NCBI GenBank assembly: GCA_964573885.1
Contig: CAZNLL010000099.1
Span: 1 to 15,446 of the forward strand
Direction: 5' to 3'
Origin: CAZNLL01 sp964573885
GTDB taxonomy: Bacteria; Desulfobacterota; DSM-4660; Desulfatiglandales; Desulfatiglandaceae
DNA: 15,446 nt
Shown in pieces: positions 1-6,846 of the stretch (its first letter is position 1; the number at the start of each line of letters is the position of its first letter). The translations under genes were made by a program, and so were the position numbers. Under the pieces are notes generated by a model. That model searched no databases. It was not told the DNA's origin and saw only the letters and a list, made by a program, of their open reading frames with translations.

Positions 1-52
1 TTACTGCCTCGCCACAACCTTCACAAATACCTTCCTGGGGATCGTCATACAT
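1..52 (-). CDS. start of a small Cys-motif protein, cut by window edge
   Basis: Only the first 17 codons are visible, reading leftward out of the window from an ATG at 52-50. The visible peptide begins MYDDPQEG and then has ICEGCGE, a C-x2-C pair of the kind seen in zinc ribbons. A purine-rich stretch (GAAAGGG) lies about 7 bases upstream of the ATG. The gene begins 18 bases after the aroE stop on the same strand, so it is probably the next gene of the operon. It is not the start of an EPSP synthase, the one shikimate enzyme missing here. Too little is visible to assign a function; a metal-binding role is only a guess from the two cysteines. Confidence 0.5.
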   Translation of the reverse strand, partial: MYDDPQEGICEGCGEAV

Positions 53-70
53 TTTTATACCCTTTCTCGA

Positions 71-937
71 TTATTGCGTAACAGTTTGGCGAAATATAAA
101 ATCCCCACCCTTCATCGTATCCATCGGGGCGTTAAGACCAGTCCATAACCTGAATTGCTCCGCGCCCTGGTGGAGAAACATCCTGAGTCCGCTTACGGTC
201 TTGCATCCTTTGGCCTTTGCAAGGTTCAGGAATCGGGTTCCGGGGGGGTTGTAAATGGCATCCATCACTACCATACCCGGCTTAAACACCTCAGCCGGCA
301 AGGGGCATGCCTTTTCATTCGGATACATGCCTACCGGAGTGGTTTGGATGAGGAGGTGGGCCCCGATGTCGTTTGCCTGCTTCCCCGAGACAAAGGCGCA
401 TTGCAGGTCATGAGCGAGGGCCATGCCGCGATCCGGGGTACGGTTGGTGACGAACAAGTCGCATTTGAAATCCTTTAAGGCAAAGCCGATCGCCCGGGCC
501 GCACCCCCGGCGCCTACGATCAAACAGGTCTTTTGACTCAGGTCGGTAACTTCTTGGAGAGCGCTGAGGGCGCCCGATGCATCCGTGTTGTGACCGATCA
601 ACCGGCCCTTATCATGGACAATGGTATTTACCGCACCGATGTCCTTTGCCTGCGGATGGATGTCATCCAGGAAAGGTATAATGTCTATCTTGTGGGGCAG
701 GGTCACGCTCAGGCCTCTGATACCCATAGCTCGGACGCCTGCCATGAATCCTTCCAGGTTCCGGGTCTCGAAGGCCAGGTAAACTGCATTCAAACCCGTG
801 GCCCCGAAGGCCGCATTATGCATCACCGGACTCATGGTGTGTTTCAGCGGGAATCCAACCACAGCGAAGAGATCTGTGTGTTGGTTTATGTTCATTCTAT
901 GATGGTGATGATTCTTCACCGGGTATTCTGAATTCAT
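71..937 (-). CDS. aroE: shikimate dehydrogenase (NADP+)
   Basis: Reduces 3-dehydroshikimate to shikimate with NADPH in the cytoplasm. The predicted protein is 288 residues. The N-terminal substrate domain has VVGFPLKHTMSP (26-37; usual form HS.SP, here HTMSP) and SVTLPHK with the catalytic Lys at 83. NTD at 117-119 supplies the catalytic Asp. The nucleotide-binding domain has VGAGGAARAI (141-150) and the NRT turn at 165-167, and the C-terminal part has GLRMFLHQG. I chose the ATG at 937 because GGAGAGGG lies just upstream. A GTG at 994 would add 19 residues with no family support, and an ATG at 895 lacks a good ribosome site. The N-terminus carries four histidines in a row (10-13) ahead of the domain. 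It is 61 bases downstream of aroD and part of the same operon. Confidence 0.95.
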   Translation of the reverse strand: MNSEYPVKNHHHHRMNINQHTDLFAVVGFPLKHTMSPVMHNAAFGATGLNAVYLAFETRNLEGFMAGVRAMGIRGLSVTLPHKIDIIPFLDDIHPQAKDIGAVNTIVHDKGRLIGHNTDASGALSALQEVTDLSQKTCLIVGAGGAARAIGFALKDFKCDLFVTNRTPDRGMALAHDLQCAFVSGKQANDIGAHLLIQTTPVGMYPNEKACPLPAEVFKPGMVVMDAIYNPPGTRFLNLAKAKGCKTVSGLRMFLHQGAEQFRLWTGLNAPMDTMKGGDFIFRQTVTQ

Positions 938-998
938 ATTTCCCTCTCCCGACGTTGTCGCGAGCCCTCGGGGCGCAGCAGGCAGAGAAGGCACGTTC

Positions 999-1673
999 TC
1001 ACTTGTCCCCTCCGAGCAATTTCAGGATTCGCCGCATTTCTTTTGCTGGCAGTTGCCCCGGAGCGGAGGCCTGGTCCCCATCCAGGGAGCTAAAGGTCAT
1101 GTATCCGCCCAAGAGGGGAGCAGCAATGCGGCTAATGCGGCCCATTGGTCCCATACAGAAGGCGATGATTTCCAGGCCCAGGGCCTGAGCCATGGGAGTC
1201 AACCCGAGGACACGGAGGTTGTCCGCCGGGTGTTTGGCCATAGTGACTATTTTGATGATATCTGCACCCGTGGCCGCCTGCTTTTGAAGCAGGACTTCCA
1301 GTTCCTCCCTGGTCGGTGTCCCGATTTTCCGGTGGGCTGAGATAATTATCCGTGATTTTCTACGCATGTGAAAGAGTCTTTCACGGATTTCCAAGGGTAG
1401 AGAATATTCCACGTCTACGTAATCGGCACCCAGTTCCATGGCAGCACAGAGATAGTCCATCCTTGCCGTATAGTCCGCTTTCCCCTCTCCACCCTCCTTT
1501 TGGGAGCGGTAGGTGATCATCACCGGTCTTGGTGCATTCCGGACGACCCTTTCCAGATTAAAGGATGCCATCACATCCAAGCGAAGTTCCAGGACATCAG
1601 CAACGGGGGCGGCCTGCGCCATTTTGTTGATGGCCTCTTCCGTGTTGCGAGAAAGGATGGATACGCAGATCAA
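999..1673 (-). CDS. aroD: type I 3-dehydroquinate dehydratase
   Basis: Dehydrates 3-dehydroquinate to 3-dehydroshikimate through a Schiff base. The protein is 224 residues, normal for the single-domain type I enzyme. LELRLDV (28-34) is the first-strand motif. YVDVEYS (85-91) carries the substrate-side Glu, ISAHRKIGTP (111-120) carries the general acid-base His 114, and ADIIKIV (137-143) carries the Schiff-base Lys 141. The tail has GRISRI and SAPGQLP, the usual substrate-closing loop. The start is a TTG at 1673, seven bases after the stop of DHQ synthase II, with AGGTAGG upstream inside the end of that gene, so translation is probably coupled. A type I dehydratase next to an archaeal-type DHQ synthase fits the same arrangement known in archaea (inference from family knowledge). 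Confidence 0.95.
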   Translation of the reverse strand: MICVSILSRNTEEAINKMAQAAPVADVLELRLDVMASFNLERVVRNAPRPVMITYRSQKEGGEGKADYTARMDYLCAAMELGADYVDVEYSLPLEIRERLFHMRRKSRIIISAHRKIGTPTREELEVLLQKQAATGADIIKIVTMAKHPADNLRVLGLTPMAQALGLEIIAFCMGPMGRISRIAAPLLGGYMTFSSLDGDQASAPGQLPAKEMRRILKLLGGDK

Positions 1674-1680
1674 AGCCGGC

Positions 1681-2673
1681 CTACCTTTCGATGATGGTTT
1701 CCTCTATTTTATGCCCGAAATGCCTTGCCCCTCCCCCCACGTGGGCGAGGACCTGGTCACTGGTTTTCAGCTTCACGATGGATATGGCCTCGCCCCCGGG
1801 CTTCACCAGACGGATTGTCTCGGCGTTCTGAAGGATGGCGCTTACGGGACCCTCGGGTCCTGACCCTTCCAAGAGGAGCAGCGGCCGCCTCTCGATCTTC
1901 ACACGGCCGACAATCAACGGCAGGACCTCGCCCTGTGCATTTAAAGCCATAACCCGATCGCCCGCGCCCAGCTCGGAGAGATAGCGGGTCCTGCCTTCCG
2001 GGCCGAGTACATAAGCATGAACGGCGCCGGCATTGACCCGAAAGGGTCTGGCAGATACGTAGGGGTTTTCCAGGCTCTCCGCATGAACCAGAAACAGGGC
2101 CCGGCTGCTGTTACCCACGAGCATGCCCTCTCCGGGCTGCATCAGGGTACAAGTATCCACACAGACGCGGTCACCCATGCCCACGGGACGAATCCTCTTT
2201 ACTTCAACGGATACAAGGGGCACCTTGTGATCGCTGCATGTGATCTCCGTTAGGACTTTTTTTACCTCAAGCGGGTCGGGGTGATCGATGATCAGGCCGT
2301 CCACGCCCTTCTCTAAGATACCGGCTGCGGTCATTGCGCCGTCCATGTCGCAGACTTCCACCAGGATGTTCCCCGTCCGGGCAACGAGGTTTTCCAGAGG
2401 AATGATGCTCCAGTCCGTGGTGTTTACCACGACCTTCTTGTGCCGGCTCAACTGGACGATTCTTTCTTCGTCTTGGGCTGAGTGTATTTCGACGCGAACC
2501 ACGTCTTTGTCCCACTTGATATCCCCGTTTTCCGAGACCGTTTTGATCAGACCCAATTCCTTGACATCCCCTGTCCTCTCGGGGGGGACGACCACGGCAT
2601 GGGCGCCGCCTTCAAGGGCGGTGGTGATCAGCTTTTTGTTCCAGGGGTCCACTTTGACCCAGATTTTTTTCAT
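1681..2673 (-). CDS. 3-dehydroquinate synthase II (archaeal type, AroB'/MJ1249 family)
   Basis: Catalyses the NAD-dependent oxidative deamination and cyclisation of 2-amino-3,7-dideoxy-D-threo-hept-6-ulosonate to 3-dehydroquinate, replacing the classical AroB. The protein is 330 residues, typical of this family and unlike the longer sugar-phosphate cyclase AroB. Recognisable stretches are the start MKKIWVKVDPWNK, VEVCDMDGAMTAAGILEKG in the middle, and the block GDRVCVDTCTLMQPGEGMLVG (about 168-188), followed by FRVNAGAVHAYVL and the C-terminal GGGARHFG. The ATG has GAGGTAAG upstream. It lies 73 bases after tyrA, the largest gap within this part of the operon, and directly before aroD. Pairing with ADTH synthase in the same operon makes the call secure. 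Confidence 0.95.
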   Translation of the reverse strand: MKKIWVKVDPWNKKLITTALEGGAHAVVVPPERTGDVKELGLIKTVSENGDIKWDKDVVRVEIHSAQDEERIVQLSRHKKVVVNTTDWSIIPLENLVARTGNILVEVCDMDGAMTAAGILEKGVDGLIIDHPDPLEVKKVLTEITCSDHKVPLVSVEVKRIRPVGMGDRVCVDTCTLMQPGEGMLVGNSSRALFLVHAESLENPYVSARPFRVNAGAVHAYVLGPEGRTRYLSELGAGDRVMALNAQGEVLPLIVGRVKIERRPLLLLEGSGPEGPVSAILQNAETIRLVKPGGEAISIVKLKTSDQVLAHVGGGARHFGHKIEETIIER

Positions 2674-2746
2674 GACTTACCTCGTGTGTTGATGCAAAAA
2701 GGGTCATTGTGGGGGACAGGTTTTTTGGGAGGACTAAGCCCCGGGC

Positions 2747-3562
2747 TCAGCCGCTGGCCTCCTCTTTCATGACCGGTCCCCTGCCGTTCGCAAAAGCCCC
2801 CAGTGATTCGAACAGTGTCTTGAATTTCTCCCCGTCCCGCCTTTTTATGATAGCCAGAATTTCCTCACACGCATCCAGATAAGATCTTATAGCCTCCGCC
2901 GATTCCGGATTTTCCATAAGGAGACCTCTAAAAAGGTCGGGGGATTGATCGAACAGAGATTGGGTGCGTGCCAGGCTCTGTCCGAAGCTCTGGGTTGCCG
3001 CCCCTTTAAGCTCTTCAAGGCCCCACCCCGACCGGGAGATACACCGGGCCAATGCCAGGGTCATGAAATGGTTTACCCCCTGGACGATACCCATCTTGCG
3101 GTCATGCTCCTCCGGGTCTATGATTACCGGCTTGATACGGGAACGGGCAAAGATCCGGAAAAGCCATTGGAGCCCTTTCTTTCCGCGCCCCGGGCAAATC
3201 GCTATCGTGAGCCCGTCCCTGATCCTGGCTTCAGGCCCGAAAAGGGGATGGGTCCCCACCACCTCGGCCAGCGAATACCGAAGCATGGATTCCATCGGCT
3301 TTTGTTTCAGTGACGTGAGATCCATCAAGAGCGCCTCCTCTGAAACGAGGGGGCCGATCCGGCGGATAACCTGAGGTGTCATTTCCATGGGGACCGATAC
3401 GACAACCACATCACACCGCGGAACCATTTTTTCCGGAGAAAGCGTGCCCCGACTCCCTATGCAGATAACCTCAAGGCCCTGCCTCTTGAAAAAGGTGGCA
3501 AACCAAGCGCCCATTTTACCCCTGCCCCCGATAATTCCTATGGTCGGCTTGTCTAATCCCAT
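2747..3562 (-). CDS. tyrA: prephenate dehydrogenase (TyrA-type)
   Basis: Oxidatively decarboxylates prephenate (or arogenate) to the Tyr precursor using NAD(P). The protein is 271 residues. The Rossmann motif GGRGKMG is at 12-18, and VVGTHPLFGP (101-110) contains the catalytic His 105. An all-helical C-terminal dimerisation domain follows (GVNHFMTLALARCI, then the TQSLFDQSP region). There is no chorismate mutase domain and no obvious C-terminal ACT domain, so direct Tyr feedback is not evident; mutase activity would come from PheA. The start codon overlaps the end of pheA by 10 bases, which indicates coupling. The residue after the GxGxxG motif does not by itself settle NAD versus NADP, and prephenate versus arogenate preference cannot be told from sequence alone. 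Confidence 0.9.
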   Translation of the reverse strand: MGLDKPTIGIIGGRGKMGAWFATFFKRQGLEVICIGSRGTLSPEKMVPRCDVVVVSVPMEMTPQVIRRIGPLVSEEALLMDLTSLKQKPMESMLRYSLAEVVGTHPLFGPEARIRDGLTIAICPGRGKKGLQWLFRIFARSRIKPVIIDPEEHDRKMGIVQGVNHFMTLALARCISRSGWGLEELKGAATQSFGQSLARTQSLFDQSPDLFRGLLMENPESAEAIRSYLDACEEILAIIKRRDGEKFKTLFESLGAFANGRGPVMKEEASG

Positions 3563-4641
3563 GGCATCCTCCCGGAAGGGTAGGACCCCAGGCGCTTCAA
3601 AAAGGCACAGTGTCTTTCCATATTCGCAATCGCCTTACTGATGCGCGACGTTGTTTGGTGGCCTTCCAAATCCACAAAAAAGAGGTACTCCCAGTTTCTT
3701 GGCTTCATGGGCCTGGATTCGATCCGACACACGTTGATCTTACTTTCTGCGAATGGTGTAAGGGCCGAGTGGAGAGCGCCGGGCGTGTGCGGGAGAGAGA
3801 AGAGAAGGGAGGTTTTGTCCTGTCCCGTGGGTCCGGAATCCTTTTTCCCTATCGTCAGGAAACGGGTCACATTGTTGGGGTGATCCTCGATATTTTCCGC
3901 CATCACCTCCAGTGCGAAATGGGATGCAGCCAAACGACTCCCCACCGCCGCAGTGTGCGGTTCCCTGATCGCCTCCTGGGCCGCCGTGGACGTACTCTTT
4001 GACTCCTCAATGGGGACCCCCGGAAGGTGCTCTCTGAGCCAGAGCCTGCACTGGGCAAGTCCCATGGGGTGGGAGCAGATCCGTTTGACCTCATGGAGGC
4101 TTCGGCCTCGTCCCAGTAGATTGTGCCTGATCCGGAGGAAAAGCTCTCCGGTAATTTTGAGGTTGTGCTCAAAAAGGAGATCCAGGGTCCTTCCCACGGT
4201 CCCTTCGCAGGAATTCTCAACCGGCACGATACCCTTCTGGCAGCTTCCCTTCTCAACGAGATCAAAGACGCCGTCAACCGTCTCCGCCGTTTGATATTGG
4301 GCGGACCGGCCGAAGAGGGATAGGCCCGCCTCATGGGAGAAGCTGGCCTCAGGCCCCAGAAAGGCCACCCCGAGGGGTCCCTGAACCGATCTGGATGCCG
4401 AAAGGATCTCTGAAAAAATCCGCCTGATCACACTGGCCGATAAAAAGACATTACTTTTGGCGCTCAAACTTTTAAGAATTTCTTTCTCCCTGACGCCGTC
4501 AAAAACCTCAATTCCCAGTTGTCTCTTGACTTTTCCAATGGAGACCGCAGCATGTTGTCTCTCGGATAACAAGGACAGGACCTGTCCGTCTATCCGGTCA
4601 ATCCGCTCCCGATATTCATGCAAGGTTTGCCAGTTGTCCAT
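3553..4641 (-). CDS. pheA: bifunctional chorismate mutase / prephenate dehydratase (P-protein)
   Basis: Converts chorismate to prephenate and then to phenylpyruvate. The protein is 362 residues with three domains in order. An AroQ-type helical mutase is at about 5-85 (ERIDRIDGQVLSLLSER, then KVKRQ and REKEIL). The prephenate dehydratase domain is at about 90-268, with VAFLGPEASFSHEA, PVENS (140-144), CSHPMGLAQC and the catalytic TRF at 259-261. An ACT domain from about 275 has GALH (288-291) and ESRP (308-311), the Phe-binding positions, so feedback inhibition by Phe is expected. The gene begins 26 bases inside the end of the ADTH synthase gene, with AGGAGAAG as ribosome site, and overlaps tyrA at its end. 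It supplies the prephenate used by TyrA. Confidence 0.96.
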   Translation of the reverse strand: MDNWQTLHEYRERIDRIDGQVLSLLSERQHAAVSIGKVKRQLGIEVFDGVREKEILKSLSAKSNVFLSASVIRRIFSEILSASRSVQGPLGVAFLGPEASFSHEAGLSLFGRSAQYQTAETVDGVFDLVEKGSCQKGIVPVENSCEGTVGRTLDLLFEHNLKITGELFLRIRHNLLGRGRSLHEVKRICSHPMGLAQCRLWLREHLPGVPIEESKSTSTAAQEAIREPHTAAVGSRLAASHFALEVMAENIEDHPNNVTRFLTIGKKDSGPTGQDKTSLLFSLPHTPGALHSALTPFAESKINVCRIESRPMKPRNWEYLFFVDLEGHQTTSRISKAIANMERHCAFLKRLGSYPSGRMPWD

Positions 4642-5470
4642 GGGACTGCTTCTCCTGCCAAATGTGGGTCAAAGGGTTATCATTGAGGAAATCCAGGGCG
4701 GCTTCCACACTGGCTTCTTCATGCACGACCATGGAGAGGGCCGCCACTATTCTGGACGGGTTTTGATGTTGGAAGACATTGCGACCTATGGAAGTCCCTA
4801 TCGCTCCGGCATCCATGGCCCCCCTGACCATTTCCAGTATGGCCCGGTCCGATTCCATCTTGGGGCCCCCCGCGATCACAACTGGGACATGGCATCCTTC
4901 CACCACTTGGGTGAAGGAATGGGGGTCTCCAGTGTAAGAGACCTTTACGACATCGGCGCCCAATTCCGCTCCCAGTCTTGCTGCGTGCTTCACGGCTTGG
5001 GGGTCGTATTCGTCAGGGATCTTATCTCCCCTCGGGTAGATCATGGCAAGCAGCGGCATGCCCCATTCCGAAGCGGTTTGCGCCACATTGCCGAGATCCC
5101 TCAGCATCTGTTTTTCGTGTCCGTTTCCGATATTGACGTGAACAGATACGGCATCAGCGCCCAGTTTTATGGCTTCCACTACCGTGCACACCAGGGTCTT
5201 GGCGTTCGGTTCTGGGGAAAGGGAGGTACTCCCGGACAGATGGACGATCAGACCCATATCCGGATCATCTTTCCGATGGCCCCGGGCCACCACACCTTTG
5301 TGAACGACCACAGCGTTTGCGCCGCCTGCGGCGACCTGGGACATGGTATGTCTCATGCTGGTTATACCCAGGATAGGACCGGCACTAACCCCGTGGTCCA
5401 AGGGTACAATGACCGTTTTCCCCGTTTTTCGGTTTAGGATTCTTTCCAGCCTGATTTCTTTTCCAATCAT
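4616..5470 (-). CDS. 2-amino-3,7-dideoxy-D-threo-hept-6-ulosonate (ADTH) synthase, archaeal-type shikimate entry enzyme
   Basis: A DhnA-like class I aldolase that condenses a 6-deoxy-5-ketofructose phosphate with L-aspartate semialdehyde, in place of DAHP synthase. The protein is 284 residues. Visible motifs are VPLDHG (22-27, active-site Asp 25), MIYPRG with Tyr 145, VVKVSYTGD with the Schiff-base Lys 176, and the phosphate-binding IAGGPK (199-204), then AGAIGTSIGRNVFQ. These match the MJ0400 group as I know it. The alternative, fructose-bisphosphate aldolase, is less likely because DHQ synthase II is in the same operon and no DAHP synthase is seen. AGGAGG lies 8 bases before the ATG. It is the first large gene after the aromatic leader peptide and terminator at 5529-5684, so it and all genes behind it are probably controlled by that attenuator. 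Confidence 0.93.
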   Translation of the reverse strand: MIGKEIRLERILNRKTGKTVIVPLDHGVSAGPILGITSMRHTMSQVAAGGANAVVVHKGVVARGHRKDDPDMGLIVHLSGSTSLSPEPNAKTLVCTVVEAIKLGADAVSVHVNIGNGHEKQMLRDLGNVAQTASEWGMPLLAMIYPRGDKIPDEYDPQAVKHAARLGAELGADVVKVSYTGDPHSFTQVVEGCHVPVVIAGGPKMESDRAILEMVRGAMDAGAIGTSIGRNVFQHQNPSRIVAALSMVVHEEASVEAALDFLNDNPLTHIWQEKQSHGQLANLA

Positions 5471-5528
5471 TTTTTTGTCCTCCTAATTCTTAATATGAAT
5501 TTATGAAGCTCCCTTCGGAAATGATCCT

Positions 5529-5684
5529 TCATCGCTTCAACCAAAAAAAAAGGGCCGTCGGTGGCTTATCCGCCGACGGCCTAAGAAAATAAATCGGAAT
5601 AAGAAGCACGTCGGGGGGACCTCTCCACGCATAAAAATAAAAGGGACGCCAGTAATAAAAGACCCTGTCCGGTGTTCTCCTCAT
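5529..5684 (-). CDS. aromatic leader peptide of the ADTH synthase-pheA-tyrA operon
   Basis: A 51-codon frame that looks like an attenuator leader and not an enzyme. Residues 9-20 read F-Y-Y-W-R-P-F-Y-F-Y-A-W, nine aromatics of twelve (three Phe, four Tyr, two Trp). Ribosome stalling there should sense shortage of any of the three end products. The ATG at 5684 has GGAAG eight bases upstream. An in-frame TTG at 5738, with AGGGGGAAG five bases before it, would give 69 codons and cannot be excluded. Just after the aromatic block, codons 22-25 carry the C-rich strand that can act as antiterminator. Unusually, the frame does not stop before the terminator: it runs through both hairpin arms and the T-tract and ends at a TGA at 5531-5529. 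Confidence 0.75.
   Translation of the reverse strand: MRRTPDRVFYYWRPFYFYAWRGPPDVLLIPIYFLRPSADKPPTALFFWLKR
5543..5581 (-). terminator. intrinsic terminator/attenuator before ADTH synthase
   Basis: On the minus strand the arms GGCCGTCGG (5581-5573) and CCGACGGCC (5561-5553) form nine perfect pairs, with GG/CC inside and a short loop. Nine T residues follow directly (5551-5543). It lies between the aromatic codons of the leader and the ADTH synthase gene, so it is placed to act as the 3:4 hairpin of an attenuator. Confidence 0.92.
5570..5618 (-). promoter_or_regulatory. candidate antiterminator pairing (2:3) in the ADTH synthase leader
   Basis: On the minus strand, CCCCCCGACG (5618-5609, leader codons 22-25) can pair with CGTCGGCGG (5578-5570), the 5' arm of the terminator, over six contiguous pairs, one C-C mismatch and two more pairs. 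A ribosome stalled on the aromatic codons just before would leave this strand free, so the terminator could not form. I do not see a convincing 1:2 protector hairpin. Confidence 0.55.
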
Positions 5685-5757
5685 TGGGTTGCTTCCATTC
5701 CCGACATGATGTCTATTATGTCTTTTTTGGTTTCTCAAGGCTTCCCCCTAGGCTGAA

Positions 5758-5786
5758 GTTATACCTAAAGCCATTTTTGTTTTTAA
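5758..5786 (-). promoter_or_regulatory. possible sigma-70 promoter for the ADTH synthase operon
   Basis: On the minus strand TTAAAA (5786-5781, overlapping the aroC stop) and TATAAC (5763-5758) are 17 bases apart, matching the consensus at four and five of six positions. Transcription would start near 5750, upstream of both possible leader starts. This is pattern matching only; readthrough from aroC is the alternative. Confidence 0.4.
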
Positions 5787-6841
5787 CCCTGCGATATGCT
5801 CTTGAAGCGCTGGTAGTGATCGGCGAGCACAATCATGACCATGGCCTCCAGGACCGGGATGATGCGCGGTATGGCCGACACATCATGTCTGCCGGTAAGC
5901 CGAAGTCTTGTCGCTCTCCCCTCACGGTCAACCGTATCCTGTTCTCTTCCGATGGAGGGAATCGGCTTCACGGCCACTCTCATGACAAGGTCATCCCCGT
6001 TTGAAATGCCGCCCAAAATGCCGCCGGACCGGTTGGTCCGAAACCCTTCCGGGGTGATGGGGTCGTTGTTCTGGGACCCCTTGAGAAGGGCGGCTCCGAA
6101 ACCGGCTCCCACCTCGACCCCTTTTACAGCGCCCACGGACATGAGGGCCTTGGCGAGATCTGCATCCAGTTTGTCAAAAACCGGTTCACCCAGTCCTGGC
6201 GGACATCCTGTGACTCTCACCTCGACGATGCCCCCCAGCGAGTCGTGCGCTGCTCCGGCTTCCTTGACGGCCTGCTCCATGCTTTCCGCTGCCACGGGAT
6301 CAGGACAGCAAAAGGGGTTTTGGTCTATGACATCCATATCCACCTTGTCGATACGAACGCCGCCCAGCTCAAGGGTATAGGCCGATACATGAATCTTGAG
6401 AGGCTCCATGATCTTCTTGGCAACCACACCCGCCGCCACCCGCGCTGCGGTTTCCCTGGCCGAGGCCCTTCCACCTCCCCTGAAATCGAAGTGTTCGTAT
6501 TTCTTATAATAGGTATAGTCCGCGTGTCCGGGGCGAGCCACAGAACGGAGGACTTCGTAAGGCCTGCTGTCCACATCCCCGTTTTTCACCAAGAGTGTAA
6601 TGGGTGCCCCCGTGGTGAGGCCTTCAAAGACACCGGAAAAAATATGGACCTGGTCCTTTTCCCTTCTCGGGGTATCCGTAGGCCTTGCTCCGGGCCGTCT
6701 GCGTTTCATGTCCGCGGCAAAGTCTTCAGGCATCAAGCCGATACGGGGCGGGCATCCGTCGATGACCACGCCTATACCCTCTCCATGGGCCTCCCCGAAA
6801 GTGGTGATCCTGAATAGACTGCCTAATGCACTCCCTGCCAT
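5783..6841 (-). CDS. aroC: chorismate synthase
   Basis: Makes chorismate from 5-enolpyruvylshikimate 3-phosphate using reduced FMN. The protein is 352 residues, usual length. It has the N-terminal GSLFRITTFGEAHG (the usual FGESHG signature has Ser where this has Ala 18), RRRPG, the flavin/substrate stretch RPGHADYTYYKKY, DFRGGGRASARETAARVAAG, then NRSGGILGGISNGDDLVMRV and near the end GRHDVSAIPRIIPVLEAM. The ATG lies 5 bases after the aroK stop, so the two are one transcription unit. It is followed by the leader/terminator region of the next operon. The Ser-to-Ala change in the signature is worth noting but does not by itself argue against function, since all other blocks are intact. Confidence 0.97.
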   Translation of the reverse strand: MAGSALGSLFRITTFGEAHGEGIGVVIDGCPPRIGLMPEDFAADMKRRRPGARPTDTPRREKDQVHIFSGVFEGLTTGAPITLLVKNGDVDSRPYEVLRSVARPGHADYTYYKKYEHFDFRGGGRASARETAARVAAGVVAKKIMEPLKIHVSAYTLELGGVRIDKVDMDVIDQNPFCCPDPVAAESMEQAVKEAGAAHDSLGGIVEVRVTGCPPGLGEPVFDKLDADLAKALMSVGAVKGVEVGAGFGAALLKGSQNNDPITPEGFRTNRSGGILGGISNGDDLVMRVAVKPIPSIGREQDTVDREGRATRLRLTGRHDVSAIPRIIPVLEAMVMIVLADHYQRFKSISQG

Positions 6842-6846
6842 AGTTC

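Larger units (their letters stand above)
5471..5782 (-). promoter_or_regulatory. control region between aroC and the ADTH synthase operon
   Basis: This 312-base gap holds, in minus-strand order, a possible promoter just after the aroC stop, a leader ORF packed with Phe, Tyr and Trp codons, an antiterminator candidate, a strong T-tailed hairpin, and about 70 bases leading to the ADTH synthase ribosome site. The same hairpin may also end transcripts coming through from aroK-aroC. Each part is listed separately. Confidence 0.8.

Noticed and set aside
892..910. Four consecutive histidines near the AroE N-terminus taken as an engineered tag
   Set aside because: The run is short, lies after several native-looking residues and uses mixed His codons; the surrounding operon is natural.
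4457..5437. A 326-codon plus-strand frame opposite ADTH synthase and pheA
   Set aside because: The opposite strand encodes two recognisable enzymes with intact catalytic residues; this frame matches no family I know.
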